NCBI GenBank assembly: GCA_963682175.1
Contig: OY821784.1
Coordinates: 28,005,621 to 28,069,620 of the forward strand
Direction of reading: 5' to 3'
From: Triglochin maritima
Taxonomy: Eukaryota > Streptophyta > Magnoliopsida > Alismatales > Juncaginaceae
Length of the DNA: 64,000 bases
A program made the position numbers and the translations under genes. Positions 32,470 through 44,030 of this stretch are shown here, piece by piece. The notes under the pieces are model-generated. The model did no database searches and was not told where the DNA came from. It was given only the letters and a program-made list of their open reading frames with translations. Within the stretch, counting starts at the first letter, position 1; every line of letters starts with the position of its first letter.

Positions 32470-33759
32470 CTCCAAGTAAGGTTTGAGGCGTTGTCCATTA
32501 ACTTTGAACACGCCCCCATTCATTGGGTTCAAGATTTCAACCGCGCCATGAGAAAATACGGTTTGCACAGTAAAAGGTCCAGACCAGCGACTACAGAGCT
32601 TACCCGCAAACAGATGACAGATGAAGATGGGAATTGTAGAGCAACACCTTATGCTCGGCCGTAAACACCTTCCGCATAATCATGCGATCGTGAAACATCT
32701 TGGATCGGGACTTATGAATTTTCGCATTTTCATACGCATCATGGCGTAGCTCTTCTAATTCCACAGTGTCAAGTTTACGCTGCACCCCTACTTGATCAAG
32801 ATCCACATTAAGGTTCTTAATCACCCTGAAAGCACGATGATCGATCTCGATTGGTAGGTGGCAAGCATTGTCGTACACTACCCGATATGGGGAGATAACC
32901 AAATTGGTCTTATATACGGTGTGGAAAGCCCACAACGCGTCATTCAACTTAGTCGACCAATCCATTCTTGGGGAATTAACCGTTTTCTCAAGGATTTGCT
33001 TTAATTGGCAGTTAGAGACTTCGACTTGCCCACTAGTTTGTGGATGATATGGGGTCGCAAGCTTATGGGTGATCGAATACTTCCTCATAAGCGCTTCAAA
33101 GGAGCAATTGCAGAAGTGGGTAACTTATCACTGATTATGGTACGAGGACTACCAAATCGCGCAAAAATGTCCTTTAAGAATTTGGTGGTCACCTTGTTGT
33201 CATTAGTCTTTCTGGGGATAGCCTCTACCCACTTAGACACATAGTCAATGACCACCAGAATGTAAACATTCCCAAACAAATTCGGGAAAGGACCCATAAA
33301 GTCGATGCCGCACACATCGAAGATGTCGACGACAATGACATTTTGCAAAGGCATCATATCACGTCGACTAATCCTTACAAGGCGTGGGCACCTATCACAT
33401 TGCTTACAAAATTCATATGCATCTTTGAAAAGAGAAGGCCAGTAGAATCTAGGAGCACCATGAAGGTAGTTTTCTTTGCTCCAAAGTGTCCTCCACATGC
33501 CTCAGAGTGGCAAAATTGGAGCACACTTTGAAACTCGGTATTTGGGACGCACCGCCTGAAGATTTACTCAGGGCAGTATTTGAATAGATAGGGGTCGTCC
33601 CATTGAAAGAATCTGACATAAGATCTAAATTTGGTTTGGTCAAATTTTGACCAACCCACAGGATGTTGCTCGGTGACGAGGTAATTCACGATGTCAGCAA
33701 ACCGTCATGAAATTTGTCAGTAATAATATGGTCATGTGGGTTGGTTGTCTCAAGACGAG
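32470..33759 (-). pseudogene. pol: D integrase, middle deleted
   Basis: The zinc-binding region reads EFCKQCDRCPR on the minus strand near 33400. The core (33498-33085) has GIDFMGPFP with the first Asp and RTIISDK with the second, then diverges: between IISDK and the following [10 protein letters not shown] about 50 bp are altered or lost. The part from 33088 has [11 protein letters not shown] with the catalytic Glu, then [19 protein letters not shown] and [17 protein letters not shown]. The C-terminal domain is readable to about 32470 (LKLMDNASNLTW in another frame). Confidence 0.86.
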
Positions 33760-34300
33760 ATTGGAGGTCCGCTACAACATTTTCACACCATTTTTGTCCT
33801 AAATATTGAGATTAAATTCTTGTAACAACAAGATCCATCTCAAGAGTCGGGTTTTTGCATCTTTTTTCGCCATGAGGTGCTTCATGGCGGTATGATCAGA
33901 ATAGATAATCACATACACGCCAATCAAGTACGACCGGAATTTCTTCAAAGCGAATATGATCACTAAGAATTCTTTCTCGGTCACAGTGTATCACTGTGAT
34001 ACACTGAGGTAATTTAAGTGTTCTACTGGCATAGTATATCACATGAGGCAATTTGTCCAATCGTTGCCCAAGCATTGCTCCCACAACGAAGTCAGATGCA
34101 TCACACATTAACTCGAACGGTTCAGTCCACACTAATGCCTTAATTATGGGAGCTGAAGTCAACTCTTTCTTAAAGGTCAAAAAAGTATGGTGGTAATCCG
34201 GTGTGAACTCAAAAATGGCATCCTTAGCCAATGAAGTGGTGAGCGGTCGAGCAATTTTGCTAAAATCCCGAAGGAACCCCCTATAGAATCCAGCATGCCC
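33760..34300 (-). pseudogene. pol: D RNase H
   Basis: On the minus strand a frame ending at 33896 carries FTPDYHHTFLTFKKELTSAP and PFELMCDASDFVVGAMLGQR. After a small insertion (a short duplicated word around 33990-34010, ATCACTGTG) the frame 33984-33799 carries [20 protein letters not shown] and [19 protein letters not shown]. Conserved acidic positions are present, but the frame is broken twice. Confidence 0.82.
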
Positions 34301-34949
34301 CTAAAAGGCATGGATATCCTTCACATTACGGGGCGGTGGGAGATTAGGAATAAGGTCCACTTTGACGGGATCGACCTCAATTCTCCTACTTGAGACCACA
34401 TGTCCAAGTACAATCCCTCGTTTCGCCATGAAGTGACATTTCTCCCAATTGAGAGTGAGGTTCTTCTCACGGCATCGCAAGAGGACAAGGCTCAAGTGAT
34501 GAAGGCACTCATCAAAGGAAGCGCCAAATATGGAAAAGTCATCCATGAAAATCTCAAGGAAACGCTCTACCATTTCGGAGAAGATGTTGATCATCCACCG
34601 TTGAAATGTTGTCGGCGCATTACATAACCAAAGGGCATGCGACGGTAGGCAAACGTGCCAATGGGACAAGTAAATGTGGTTTTCTCTTGATCGTCGGGGG
34701 CGATGGGAATTTAGTTGTAACAGGAGTATCCATCAAGAAAACAATAATACTTCCGGCCAACCTTTCCAACATCTGATCAATGAATGACAACGAGAAATGA
34801 TCTTTCCGCATTACCGCATTGAGCTTGCGATAATCTTCGCAAACTCGCCAGCCAGTTTGCAGCCGTGTTGGTATAAGCTCATTATGCTCATTCTCAACAA
34901 CCGTCACACCTGACTTCTTGGTAACCACATGGACATGACCCACCCACAA
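34301..34949 (-). pseudogene. pol: D reverse transcriptase, frameshifted
   Basis: The upper frame (34949-34620) has HVVTKKSGVTVVENEHNELI, WRVCEDYRKLNAVMRKDHF and IDQMLERLAG, and then loses frame, so the GYSGYNQI region is read out of phase. The lower frame (34669-34301) has LCNAPTTFQRWMINIFSEM and the catalytic EIFMDDFSIFGASF, then LNWEKCHFMAKRGIVLGHVV. The catalytic Asp pair is intact. The overlap near 34650 shows a compensating shift. Confidence 0.88.
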
Positions 34950-35544
34950 ACTTTAAGAGATACGATATAGTATACCATGATCCAAGCACTTAAGAACCTC
35001 CTTTCGGACGACTTCTTTAAGCACAGTATTCAATCTCCGTTGTGGGTCCCGACGGGACCTAGAATTCTCTTCCATGTGGATCCGCTGCTGGACAATACCA
35101 GGGCTAATTCCTTTGATGTCCTTCAAGGACCACCCGATAGCCTCTTTGTTTTCAAAGAGCATTTTTTTGAGGGCAACCTCTTGATCTTTTGCAGGATCAG
35201 AAGTAATAATAAGTGGCAAGTTCTCATTATCCCCTAAAAAGATGTATTTAAGGTTATCAGGGAGCGGCTTAAGCTCGACTGGAGGTGGGTCCTTGTTGGA
35301 TTCAGAGTTAATTTCATGTGGCTCAGAGGCCACAGGGTAAAAGGAGCAACCACCCAGATGTCTGCCTCCTCATCCAGTATTTCACAGGAAGATTCCTCAA
35401 AATCATCTTCAATCGCAACCTGGTCATTGGGCATCTCAATATTATGTCGATGTGAGTCGAACATGCCCAATGACTCAAGCTCATCGGTGTCCTGAATGAA
35501 ATTGGCTCCGACAGCATGATATAGGCATGATACGATGTCAATCA
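34950..35544 (-). pseudogene. pol: D protease-RT spacer
   Basis: On the minus strand the frame down to 35234 reads TDELESLGMFDSHRHN and DDFEESSCEILDEEAD, an acidic spacer. After a frameshift near 35330 it continues PPPVELKPLPDNLKYIFLGD and AIGWSLKDIKGISPGIVQQRI, the conserved segment before RT, ending at 34953. The first ~35 codons of the frame that opens at 35650 lie in copia LTR sequence and are not part of D. Confidence 0.82.
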
Positions 35545-36065
35545 TGACACATTTTGACTTTGTATATATTCTTAATATCATGTGGCAAGAGATAGACACA
35601 AGTGATCTCTCTACATCACTAAATGGATCGTGTTTAGTTCGAGTGAACAAGACATTTATGTTAATTAGGTAACTATAATGTGTAGTTTGATACCACTTAT
35701 TGTTTGTGATATTAAGTATTTAGTATTACTGCCAATATAGCTTAGATCCTCCTATAGGTCACACCACAAAACTCGGAAACAAGAAGCTTGATTTTGTGTT
35801 CATATGGTGTATCGGGTTTCATGTGAAATGGGATACACGTGGTGCATCGATTAAATCAATATGTCATGAAAATTGACATAATTAGAATCATGAATAAATT
35901 CATATGAGATGTATGTATTATGGGGTGTAATAGTTTGACATTGCATAAGATAATATGTTACATGATATATGAATTTCCTAAAAACCCCAAAGATCGAATT
36001 TTGTTGGATATAAATCCAAATTTTGATAATGGAAAAAATCGGACAAAAAGTCGAACCTTTTCAGA

Positions 36066-36420
36066 GACCGGTCGACCGAAAATTCACAGTACCCTTTGTG
36101 TGTGTGAACCGACGACCGGATGGACGTGTTGGTCGACCGAAATATTCCAGGAACTTTTTCTGGGATTAATCGGTCGACCGGTAGAAGTCGTGGTTCGACC
36201 GAAAAGTTCGAGGAGCTTCCGCAAATTCTTCTTAGTAGTAATCGGTCGACTGACTTGTAGCTCAGTTCGACCGAAATATTCTAGCAGACGTTTCTTGTGT
36301 TGAATCGATCGAGGGTAGTGTGTGATGGGTCGACCGTCCGGTTTCATGGTCCCACCGAAATCGCAATTAACTGCCTATCGGTCGACCGGTAGGCTAATTT
36401 TGGTTCGACCAGTGAGCACG
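36066..36420 (+). repeat. GGTCGACC palindrome array in LTR fragment
   Basis: About ten units (GGTCGACCGA, GGTCGACCGG, GTTCGACCGA) over 350 bp, more widely spaced than in B. ORFs across it (35920-36303 +, 36084-36347 -) are repeat by-products. Confidence 0.85.
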
Positions 36421-36591
36421 ATTTGCCAGAATTATTAAGTGAATAATGTTGATCATGGATTGGATTTGTTCCAATTATGGTCAAACAATTTTAAGGATGA
36501 TTATGTGTCAATTTGTGATTGGTTTAAGGAAGAGAAAAGGAAGAGATCATGGGTTAGTGGATAACCCATGATGTGAGTGTTGGGAGAGCAT

Positions 36592-36599
36592 ATAAATAG
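36592..36599 (+). promoter_or_regulatory. LTR TATA box (LTR fragment)
   Basis: TATAAATA in GAGCATATAAATAGG, about 170 bp after the array. Confidence 0.65.
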
Positions 36600-37051
36600 G
36601 TCTCCTCTCCCTACTTGTTTTAAAAAGAATGCAAAAATTCTCTCTCTCCCCAACCACCCCATTAATCCATCCGAAAATTCTCTTAATTATTCAAGTTTTT
36701 GGAGGTTAAATCTCAGGGAGCTTTAGAGGGGTTATTAGCTAGATTCTAAGCTTAATTAGAGATTGATTGGCTAGCTCATTTCTCTCTAATCTTGTTTAGA
36801 GTTTGGTGAACACATGGAGCCGAATCGATGGGCGGTTTGACGAGCAATGCAACTTTGGATCTTCATGATGGTTTTAGAGAATCTTTGGGTATGATCCTCT
36901 TATATTTATTTTAATATATATATGTAGATTATATGATATTAGAATAAATATAAAACATGTACATGGAATTATTGAAAATATGAAAATCGATCATGTATGC
37001 ATGTATACAATTTTTAAAATATATACATACATAGGGGCATGAAATCCTACA

Positions 37052-37640
37052 ATCAATGCAATGATATCAGCTGTCACTCAGATCTACTAAATATGACTTA
37101 AAGAAATGCAACATGACATACTAAAAGCTTAACAACACAAAGATGGCACGTACGCCAAAAGTCCACACTCTTTCGCTCGACGGTCCCTGGGTAGGTGCAA
37201 TCATTGCACCTACCGTCACCTCTCGGCTCATGTACATAGTGAGGACACGAGTTTCCAAGGTCATAGTTTGACACATGGCTCTCACGTCAACAATGTCGCC
37301 TGGCCTGCCATACGCCCGATAGTGCCTTGCTCGAACCTTACCGGCTGCACAATGCAGCATCTGGGCGCGCATGAGCAGCGCTATTTCGCAATCCATCATT
37401 CCAGCAGCGTTGTTCAGCATTCCAGCAGTGTTGTCCAGCAGTCCACAAAAAACCCGACAACATCGGGTGGCCGGCCAAGCCACCACCCGACTACCCTTGC
37501 ACAGGCAGCCTATTAGCCCAACATCTGGCAGGGGCATGCCACTATAGCAGCCCACCAGCTGTCACTAATCGCCGGTGAGTCACCCCCTACACCTTGTTTG
37601 AGTTAAAATGTAAACTTGGCATACCTCTTTGAGCTCACTG
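37052..37640 (-). repeat. G 3' LTR fragment
   Basis: It matches the G 5' LTR (about 49670-50290): both have AAAGATGGCACGT near one end and GTTAAAATGTAAACTTGGCA near the other. A short stretch of CAGCAGTGTTGTCCAGCAGT-type units lies at 37390-37450. Both LTR ends are missing: the 3' end abuts the copia LTR fragment and the 5' part is fused to the broken chromodomain. Confidence 0.78.
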
Positions 37641-37719
37641 GAGTTCTGATTGTCTCTTGCAACCACCTCCATTGCCGCCATGCACCTTTGGCAACCACAT
37701 GGCCGAGCTCCACGAAAAC

Positions 37720-38202
37720 CACGCCTCCACAGATGGCCTCACGAACACTATGGTGCTGCCATCACACTTTAACCATCGAAATGGTACTCCTCTTGAGCTG
37801 GTGCTCCATGTGATCCACAATCTCTACGGGCTTATCCTCCAATGACATGTAACGTTGAATCTCTAGAACCTCTATCTCAATGACGTGGGATGGGTCTCCC
37901 ACATACTTCCTCAACATTAAAACGTGGAAGACGTCGTGAAGACCTGAAAACTGCAGTGGCAAGGCAATCCTGCAGGCAACCTCTCCAATGCGGTCTAGAA
38001 TCTCAAGTGGTCTGACATACCTCGGGCTGAGCTTCCCCGTGTTACCAAACCTCATTACTCCATTGCCCGAGGAGATCTTCAAAAACACATGGTCGTCGAC
38101 CTCAAAACACAACTCCTGTATACGCTTATATGCATAACTCTTCTGCCTACTCTGTGCCAATGCTAGCCTATTCCTGATCACATTGACATTCTCTGCGTAC
38201 AT
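37720..38202 (-). pseudogene. pol: G integrase C-terminus and broken chromodomain
   Basis: The open frame (38202-37762) reads RLALAQSRQKSYA, VFLKISSGNGVMRFGNTGKL, LSPRYVRPLEILDRIGEVA and FHVLMLRKYVGDPSHVI, the integrase C-terminal domain of Tekay-type elements. It continues EDKPVEIVDHMEHQL and MVKV, the start of a chromodomain. A TGA then replaces a sense codon, after which WQHHSVREA is readable in frame, and homology ends. Chromodomains of this type direct integration into heterochromatin; this one is truncated and interrupted. Confidence 0.85.
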
Positions 38203-38840
38203 CTACACTATCTCAGGCCCAACCACTACCTCTCGCCTACCTCACTCCAGCACACCAGTGATCTGCAAGGCCTCCCGTACAATGCTTCATATTGTGCCAT
38301 CCTAATGCTTGAGTGGAAACTGTTGTTGTAGGCAAACTCTATCAACAACAAGTGATCATCCTAATGTCCCGCCTAGTCCAAAGTGCAAGATCTCAACATA
38401 TACTCTAACATTTGGATAGTCCTCCTTGATTGACCCTTGGTCTGCGGGTGGAAAGTCATACTGAACTTGAACTGCGTCCCCAAGGCTTTCTGTAAACTCC
38501 CTAAAAACATGGATGTAAACCTGGGGTCTTGGTTTGAGATGATGCTCACAGGTACTCTGTGTAGTTTGACTATCTTCTCGATGTACAACTTAGCTAGACC
38601 CTCCAAAGGCAACGTGGTCTTGATTGCTAAGAAGTGTGCCGACTTCTTCATTCAATCGACGATCACCCAAATTGCATCATGAAATGTCATTGGCTTTGGT
38701 AGACCTGTGACAAAGTCCATCGTCATGTGCTCCCACTTCCACTCTAGCATCTCGATGCTCTGTAGCGGCCCTGCTGGTCTCTGGAGCTCAATCTTCACTT
38801 ACTGACAGACCAAACATTTGGATACAAATTATGTTGTGTC
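38203..38840 (-). pseudogene. pol: G integrase core
   Basis: The frame 38651-38373 has KKSAHFLAIKTTLPLEGLAK, LYIEKIVKLHRVPVSIISNQD, FTSMFLGSLQKALGTQFKFS and TKGQSRRTIQMLEYMLRSC. Compared with the usual IISDRD, the second catalytic Asp is Asn (IISNQD), and the catalytic Glu (usually GQSERTIQ) is Arg, so two of three catalytic residues are lost. Upstream, on the minus strand, the first Asp region and the zinc finger (about 38700-38830) are readable in broken frames. Confidence 0.82.
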
Positions 38841-40205
38841 CTTCTCTATACCCTTCCATAAGAAGTTCCGTTGCAGTCCTCGTGACTATATGAGGCTCCA
38901 CTCTCAGTCCGGCGATCACAACCCCCTGACTCCTTAGCAAAAGGTTTCCACTCTACCAGTGCCACAATCAGCTTCCACTCCAGAATGCAAAGACTGACCA
39001 CTGAAACCTCCACCTTTCTGCTTAGGGATTTTGAAACAGAATTTGCCTTCCTTGGTTGATAAGAATTGGTGAAGTCGTAGTCCTTTATAGACTTGAACCA
39101 TCTGCGCTGCCTCATATTCAACTCTTTCCGTGAGAATAGATACTTCAGACTTTGGTGCTATGTGAAGACCTAAAACCGCTCTCTGTACAAGTAGTGACTC
39201 CAGGTTTTCAACATATGAATCATCGCCGCTAGCCCCAAGTCATGTGTGAGGTAGTTCTTCTCGTGCACCTTTAGTTGCCTTAAAGCATACGCCACCACCT
39301 TCTCGTATTGCATGAGCACGCAACCCAAGCCAATCCCTGATGTGTCACTATAGATCATGTATCCACCGCTGCCACTCGGAAGAGTCAGAATCGGTGCAGT
39401 CGTCAACCGTCTCTTCAACTCCTGGAAATTATCCTCACACTTCTGAGACCGAAGGAACTTGACGCCTTTCTGTGTCAGCGCTGTCAGTGGTGAAGCAAGC
39501 TTGGAAAAGTCGTTGATGAAATGACGATAATAGCCTGCAAGTCCCACAAAGCTCCTAATCTTAGTCCTACTCGTCGGGGCCTTCCACTGCATCACAACCT
39601 CTACCTTCACTGGGTCCACCGAGATCCCGTCTTTTGATACAACAAATGCTACCTGGTCTAGCCAAAACTCGCACGTCGAGTACTTGGCATAAAGCTTGTT
39701 ATCCCTCAATATTCTAAGTACTATCCTCAAATGCTCTTTGTGCTACTCTCTATCCAGAGAGTAGACCAAAATGTCATCCATAAAGACGATGATTAAACTA
39801 TCAAGGTATGGTTTGAAAGTTTTGTTCATCAGGTCCATGAATGTTGTAGGTGCATTCGTCAATACAAACGGCATCACTTGGAATTCATAGTGTCCGTATC
39901 GAGTCCTGAAAGTTGTCATATAGACGTCGTCCTTCTTGATCCTAAACTAGTGATAACCTGATCGCAGATCAATCTTGGAGTAGACCTTCACGATTTGCAC
40001 CTGTTCAAAGAGGTCCTATATTCTGGGATAAGGGTATCAGTTCCTGATGCTAACCTTGTTCAACATTCTGTGGTCGATGCACTTCCGCATTGACTCATCC
40101 TTCTTCACGAAAAGCACCGCCACTCCTCAGGGTGGGACACTAGGTCGGATGAACCCAGCATCCAACAACTCCTGCAACTGCTTCTTTAGCTCATCCAACT
40201 CTACA
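38841..40205 (-). pseudogene. pol: G reverse transcriptase and RNase H
   Basis: On the minus strand from 40205: ELDELKKQLQELLDAGFIRP, then codons for [36 protein letters not shown] and FMDDILVYS (about 39760-39780), interrupted by stops. The open frame 39730-39170 carries [37 protein letters not shown] and the RNase H start ([39 protein letters not shown]). The RNase H end is at 39121-38990 (MNMRQRRWFKSIKDYDF). The catalytic MDD of RT is present. Confidence 0.88.
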
Positions 40206-41763
40206 TGTAATTCGTAGCATATCATACATTGCATTCATGCTATATATCCTTTATTTTACCCCATATTTGTGCTACTCGAGTGTTTGTTTGATGTATTTCA
40301 GGGATTAGGCAATAAAGAAAAGAAAGGAATAGAAAAGGACCTAAAAGTAAGAAAATTGACTGATGTGGAAGGTTATGGACCTATTTGTAATGCACAATGA
40401 TTGGATTGCACCTCAGGAAGGACCCAAGTGAAAACTCTGAGGGACTTAAGTGTAAAGAAAAATATGTTGGTTGCAAAAGTTCAGAATCTCCTAAACTTGA
40501 GTAAATAGACAATTAAAACCAAACGGGCTCGAACCAATAGCCTCTGGCACACACCACGTGTTTACTATGTGAACTAAAGCCGTTGTTAACATTTGGAGGC
40601 GATCAGACAAAATTGATCCGCCAGTGGCGGATTACAATTCGCCACTGTCGGATCCGGTTAAGCTTTTGGCTCTTAAATTTTGTCTGTGGTCGGGTTGTCG
40701 AGTAAGAGCATTCCAAGGCCTCCATATCGGATTTACAGTCGTCCAATTATGCCCAGATCCATCCAAACCCTCTAAACTTTTATAAATACAGTTGTAATGC
40801 CTCCTTCTTCTTTCTCCTTCCCCCATTATAGTAGGTTTTAGTTTCCTATTTTAGTAGTGTAATAAGGGGGTTGGAGAAGAGCAAACTTTGTCTTTTATTT
40901 TCTTAATCTAGTTTAGTTCTTGTTCATTATGTTGATGTTTTCCTTTGATGCAATTTCTTTTATGTTGTTGTTTGTTTAATCCAGCCTTCTACATTTCTTT
41001 CATGGGTTTATGTTCTTGTCATGCTTTCTTTAATGTAGAGATGAGTAGAGAGTAATACATCCCCATTGACGGGTGGAGAAGTAGGTGATTAGATCATGTG
41101 ATGGATTAGTGTATGTTAATCTTAATCCTTTGAGCTTTACATGATTTCCATAACCATCTTATGTGATGCCACTCTTATCTTTTTGACGTACTAATGATCT
41201 TGAGAAGTTTAGCACATACATAGACTGGTGGGCCTATTTTATGGGGAATGTTGAGGTGAGGATAAGGATCGAGTGAAAGAAGGGAACAAGACATGTACAT
41301 GCACGTGCTCATTCACTTTATCTTAATTAATGTCTTGTATGCTTTATTGATTGTGATAAATCGTATTTCATGTGGAGACATAATTGGATTTGAGTCATGA
41401 TGCATGTGAACATATTAGCTTCATTTCAATTATTGTCTTGTATGTTTTAATGATAAGGTTTTATCTTATTTCATGTGTAGGCAAAGTTGGAGTTGAGTTT
41501 TATGGATTTCATGTATGACATGTTTTGATGAGCGCATTTGACCACACACTACACTACACATTTTCATTTCCATGTTCTTTCTCTACCCCCTAAGGGGTTT
41601 AGTTTTCATTGATCATTTTTCCGATTTCCCACACATTGTAGTTTAATTTTGATCACATATCTCTCTTCTTTTCCCCTACTCGAGTATCGTGAACTCGACT
41701 CACACGTGCTCCCTGTGGACCGACCCGTATTTGCCACTGCTTCAATGCGGTCGTGCACTTGCG
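40206..41763 (+). repeat. Gypsy LTR (related to F), inserted in G, 3' end lost
   Basis: It starts TGTAATTCGTAGCATATCAT and shares F-type LTR blocks (GAGCTTTACATGATTTCCAT, CCCCATTGACGGGTGGAG, CCGACCCGTATTTGCCAC). It stops at GTGCACTTGCG, about 40 bp short of the usual end, where copia RNase H sequence begins. No gypsy internal DNA is attached. In U3 is a palindrome variant, ATCCGCCAGTGGCGGAT at about 40617-40633; TATA box at 40781-40788. Confidence 0.85.
40781..40788 (+). promoter_or_regulatory. LTR TATA box (gypsy LTR at 40206)
   Basis: TATAAATA in ACTTTTATAAATACAG, about 150 bp downstream of the palindrome. Confidence 0.65.
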
Positions 41764-41924
41764 TCACACGTGACTTCATCGACGAGGGCAAAATAAATCT
41801 GTTATGGGTGGACACAAACAGCAACACAGCTGATCCATTCACCAAACCCTTATCCCAAGCCAAGGGCAAAATGCATTTCGAGTCCATGGGTCTGAGGAAC
41901 CATGTGGATTGGCTTGATGAGTGA
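41764..41924 (+). pseudogene. pol: A3 RNase H tail
   Basis: About 53 codons, VTRDFIDEGKINLLWVDTNS to GLRNHVDWLDE, matching the last part of the A2 RNase H frame (7533-7693). The open frame extends upstream only through gypsy LTR sequence. The junction at about 41763 has the short overlap GCG/GTCACACG. Confidence 0.85.
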
Positions 41925-42005
41925 TTAGAGAGGGTTACCCTAGTTATTATTGTTTTATACATTGAGAATGTATGTGAGAGAAAACTTTGATAACAAGTGG
42001 GAGAT

Positions 42006-44017
42006 TGAAAGGAATGTGTTCTAAAAGTTTTACTTTTATATGCCAATTATTATGAATTGAATGTACAAACATTTTGTTCCTTGATTATGGTATTCGTCTT
42101 TTGGAAGTGTTAAGGAAGAGGCGCTTGGTCCTTAACCGTACAGCTCTAAAAGGTAATGGTTTACATAAATCAAAAGTTATTCACAATCATGGTAATTAAC
42201 ATGGAACATTGATTACCGAGATAAGATTGTCGTGTTGGTCATCGATTGTTGTAGCTCTACAAATAATTGACGACACGAGTATATAAAAGAGGAAAAGAGT
42301 ACTTTTATATATTGAATAGACCTAACAAGTAAAACATTATGGAATTGTGTTTCGTGTCATTAATGTTTTACTGTGTCTTGGATCCTAAGATATGAGACTT
42401 ATATCTTTCACTCAAGAAGTGCTTAATTTGATTTTTGTCAAAATCTATCAATGAGTATAGTGATAAAGACAATAGTTGGTTGAACATGACTTGTGTGGGA
42501 AAAAATAGCTAGTCAAACGATTATCATTGCCCCTCTTAATTGAGTGATGATATTAGTGGGCCCCTTGATAAAGCAAAATTATAATATGCAAAATGTAACT
42601 TGAGTTAAATGACATAGTTATAATTAGCTTAAAGAGATCAAGAAATGAATATAATACAAAGGTGACACATTTCTACTTTGTATATATTCTTAATATCATG
42701 AGGCAAGGGACGGACACAAGTGGTGCACTTACATCACTAAATGGATCCTGTTTTGGTTCGGGTGGAACAAAGACATCTATGCTAATTGGGTAACTATAAT
42801 GTGTAGCTAGATAACGCTTATAGTTTGAGATATTAATTGTTTAATATCACTGTCAATTTGGCTTAGATCCTCCTATAGGTCACACCACAAAACTGGAAAA
42901 AAAGAAGCTTGATTTTGAGTTCATATGATGTGTCGGGGTTCATGTGAATAAGGGACACATGTGGTGAATAAATAAAATCAATATGTCATGAGAATTGACA
43001 TAATTAGAATCATAACAAATCCATATGAGGTGTATATATTATGGGGTGTAATTATTTAATATTACATAGGATAATATATTACATAATATATGAATTTTCT
43101 AAAAACCCCAAAAGATCAAATTTTGATGGAAATAAATCCAAAATTTGACAAAGGCAAAATCGGGGTAAAACATGGTAAACCGTTTAGGGTTCGGTCGACC
43201 GGGGTGTCTTCGGAACGGTCAACCGAACGGGGAACGGGTAATCAGAATTGGTTGACCGATGAGAATACGGGGTTCGTCCGAATTTTTCTAGAGAATTTTT
43301 CTCATGCATATTCGGTCGACCGTCGATCTCACGGTTCACCGAACACGTGTTAAAACCGAATGGTTCGGTTAACCAAGAAGAATTCTCGGTCAATCGAACA
43401 ATGCGATTTTTTCCTGAATTATTAAGAGAATAATTAGATCATGGGTTAAATTAAATCCAGATTTAATTAAATGTTTTTGAGGATGCTTATGTGGCAATTA
43501 AAGATTAATTTTAGGAGAGAATAAGCAAGAGATCATGACTAAGGAATAGTTCTTGATAATGATGTTTTGGGAAATATAAAAGGACCCCTCGTCCTACTTG
43601 TTTATGTTAAAGCAAAAATTCTTTCTCTCACTAATCTATCCCTAATCACCCCGAAAATCTCTTAGTAACTTTATGTTTTGGAGATAAAAAATCTCAGGAG
43701 CTTAAAAAGGGTTATTAGCTAGATTCTAAGCCATGTTAGAGATTGATTGTCTAGCTCATTTCTCTCTAATCTTGTTTAGAGTTTGGTGAACACTTGGAGG
43801 CGATTCAACGGGCAACGCGACTTCGGATCTTCGAAAGGTTTTAGAGAACCTTTAGGTATGATTCTCTCTTTGTGATTTATTTTAATATATGTAGGATTGA
43901 ATGATATTAGAATAAACACAAAGTAATGTACATAAAATCGTTGAAAGTATGAAATCGATCTTTTATGTTGTATATTTTTTTTAAATATATACATACATGG
44001 GGACACGAAATCCTACA
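42006..44017 (+). repeat. A3/A4 shared LTR (2012 bp)
   Basis: It starts TGAAAGGAATGTGTTC after ACAAGTGGGAGAT and ends ...GACACGAAATCCTACA, one base before the primer site. TATA box at 43575-43583. Within its palindrome array (43190-43400) about 170 bp present in A1 are missing between GGTTGACCGA and TGAGAATACGG. Confidence 0.93.
43575..43583 (+). promoter_or_regulatory. LTR TATA box (A3/A4 LTR)
   Basis: TATAAAAGG followed by ACCCCTC, same block as at 5763. Confidence 0.7.
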
Positions 44018-44018
44018 G

Positions 44019-44030
44019 TGGTATCAGAGC
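44019..44030 (+). other. Primer-binding site, initiator-Met tRNA (A4)
   Basis: TGGTATCAGAGC, perfect canonical copia primer site, one base after the LTR. Confidence 0.93.

Larger units (their letters stand above)
32055..35544 (-). mobile_element. Gypsy element D, pol part
   Basis: This is the right-hand part of the minus-strand element split by C. On the minus strand it runs from the protease-RT spacer (35544) through RT, RNase H and integrase to the noncoding region at 32060. The 5' LTR, gag and protease are missing: D stops at 35544 against a copia LTR fragment. It is clearly a different subfamily from C, with no extra ORF after integrase. Confidence 0.88.
35545..37051 (+). repeat. Copia LTR fragment, 5'-truncated
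   Basis: From TGACACATTTT onward it matches the family LTR from about its 630th base, and it ends ...GGGGCATGAAATCCTACA at the normal LTR terminus. Palindrome array at 36066-36420; TATA box at 36592-36599. No primer site or internal region follows. The word AATCA occurs just before (35540-35544) and overlapping the end (37051-37055). Confidence 0.85.
37052..40205 (-). mobile_element. Chromovirus G (Tekay/Del-like), 3' part
   Basis: On the minus strand the order RT, RNase H, integrase, chromodomain start and 3' LTR identifies a gypsy chromovirus. LSPRYVRPLEILDRIGEVA and a chromodomain start are characteristic of the Tekay/Del lineage. The RT start is cut at 40205 by a gypsy LTR. The 5' part of what is probably the same element (protease, primer site, 5' LTR) resumes at 48526 in the same orientation. 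Confidence 0.85.

Noticed and set aside
35524..35544. A 20-bp match on the minus strand to the gypsy LTR start (TGATTGACATCGTATCATGC) at the edge of D pol.
   Set aside because: It falls in the protease-RT spacer reading (IDIVSCLYHAV) and the match does not extend; probably chance or coding similarity, although a recombination junction cannot be excluded.
43090..43353. Open frames across the copia LTR palindrome arrays (also 5215-5580, 16690-16935, 24063-24332, 36084-36347, 47725-48007).
   Set aside because: They translate the GGTCGACC repeats (recurring NGRP, VDR, STE words), lie in LTRs upstream of the TATA box, and occur on both strands.
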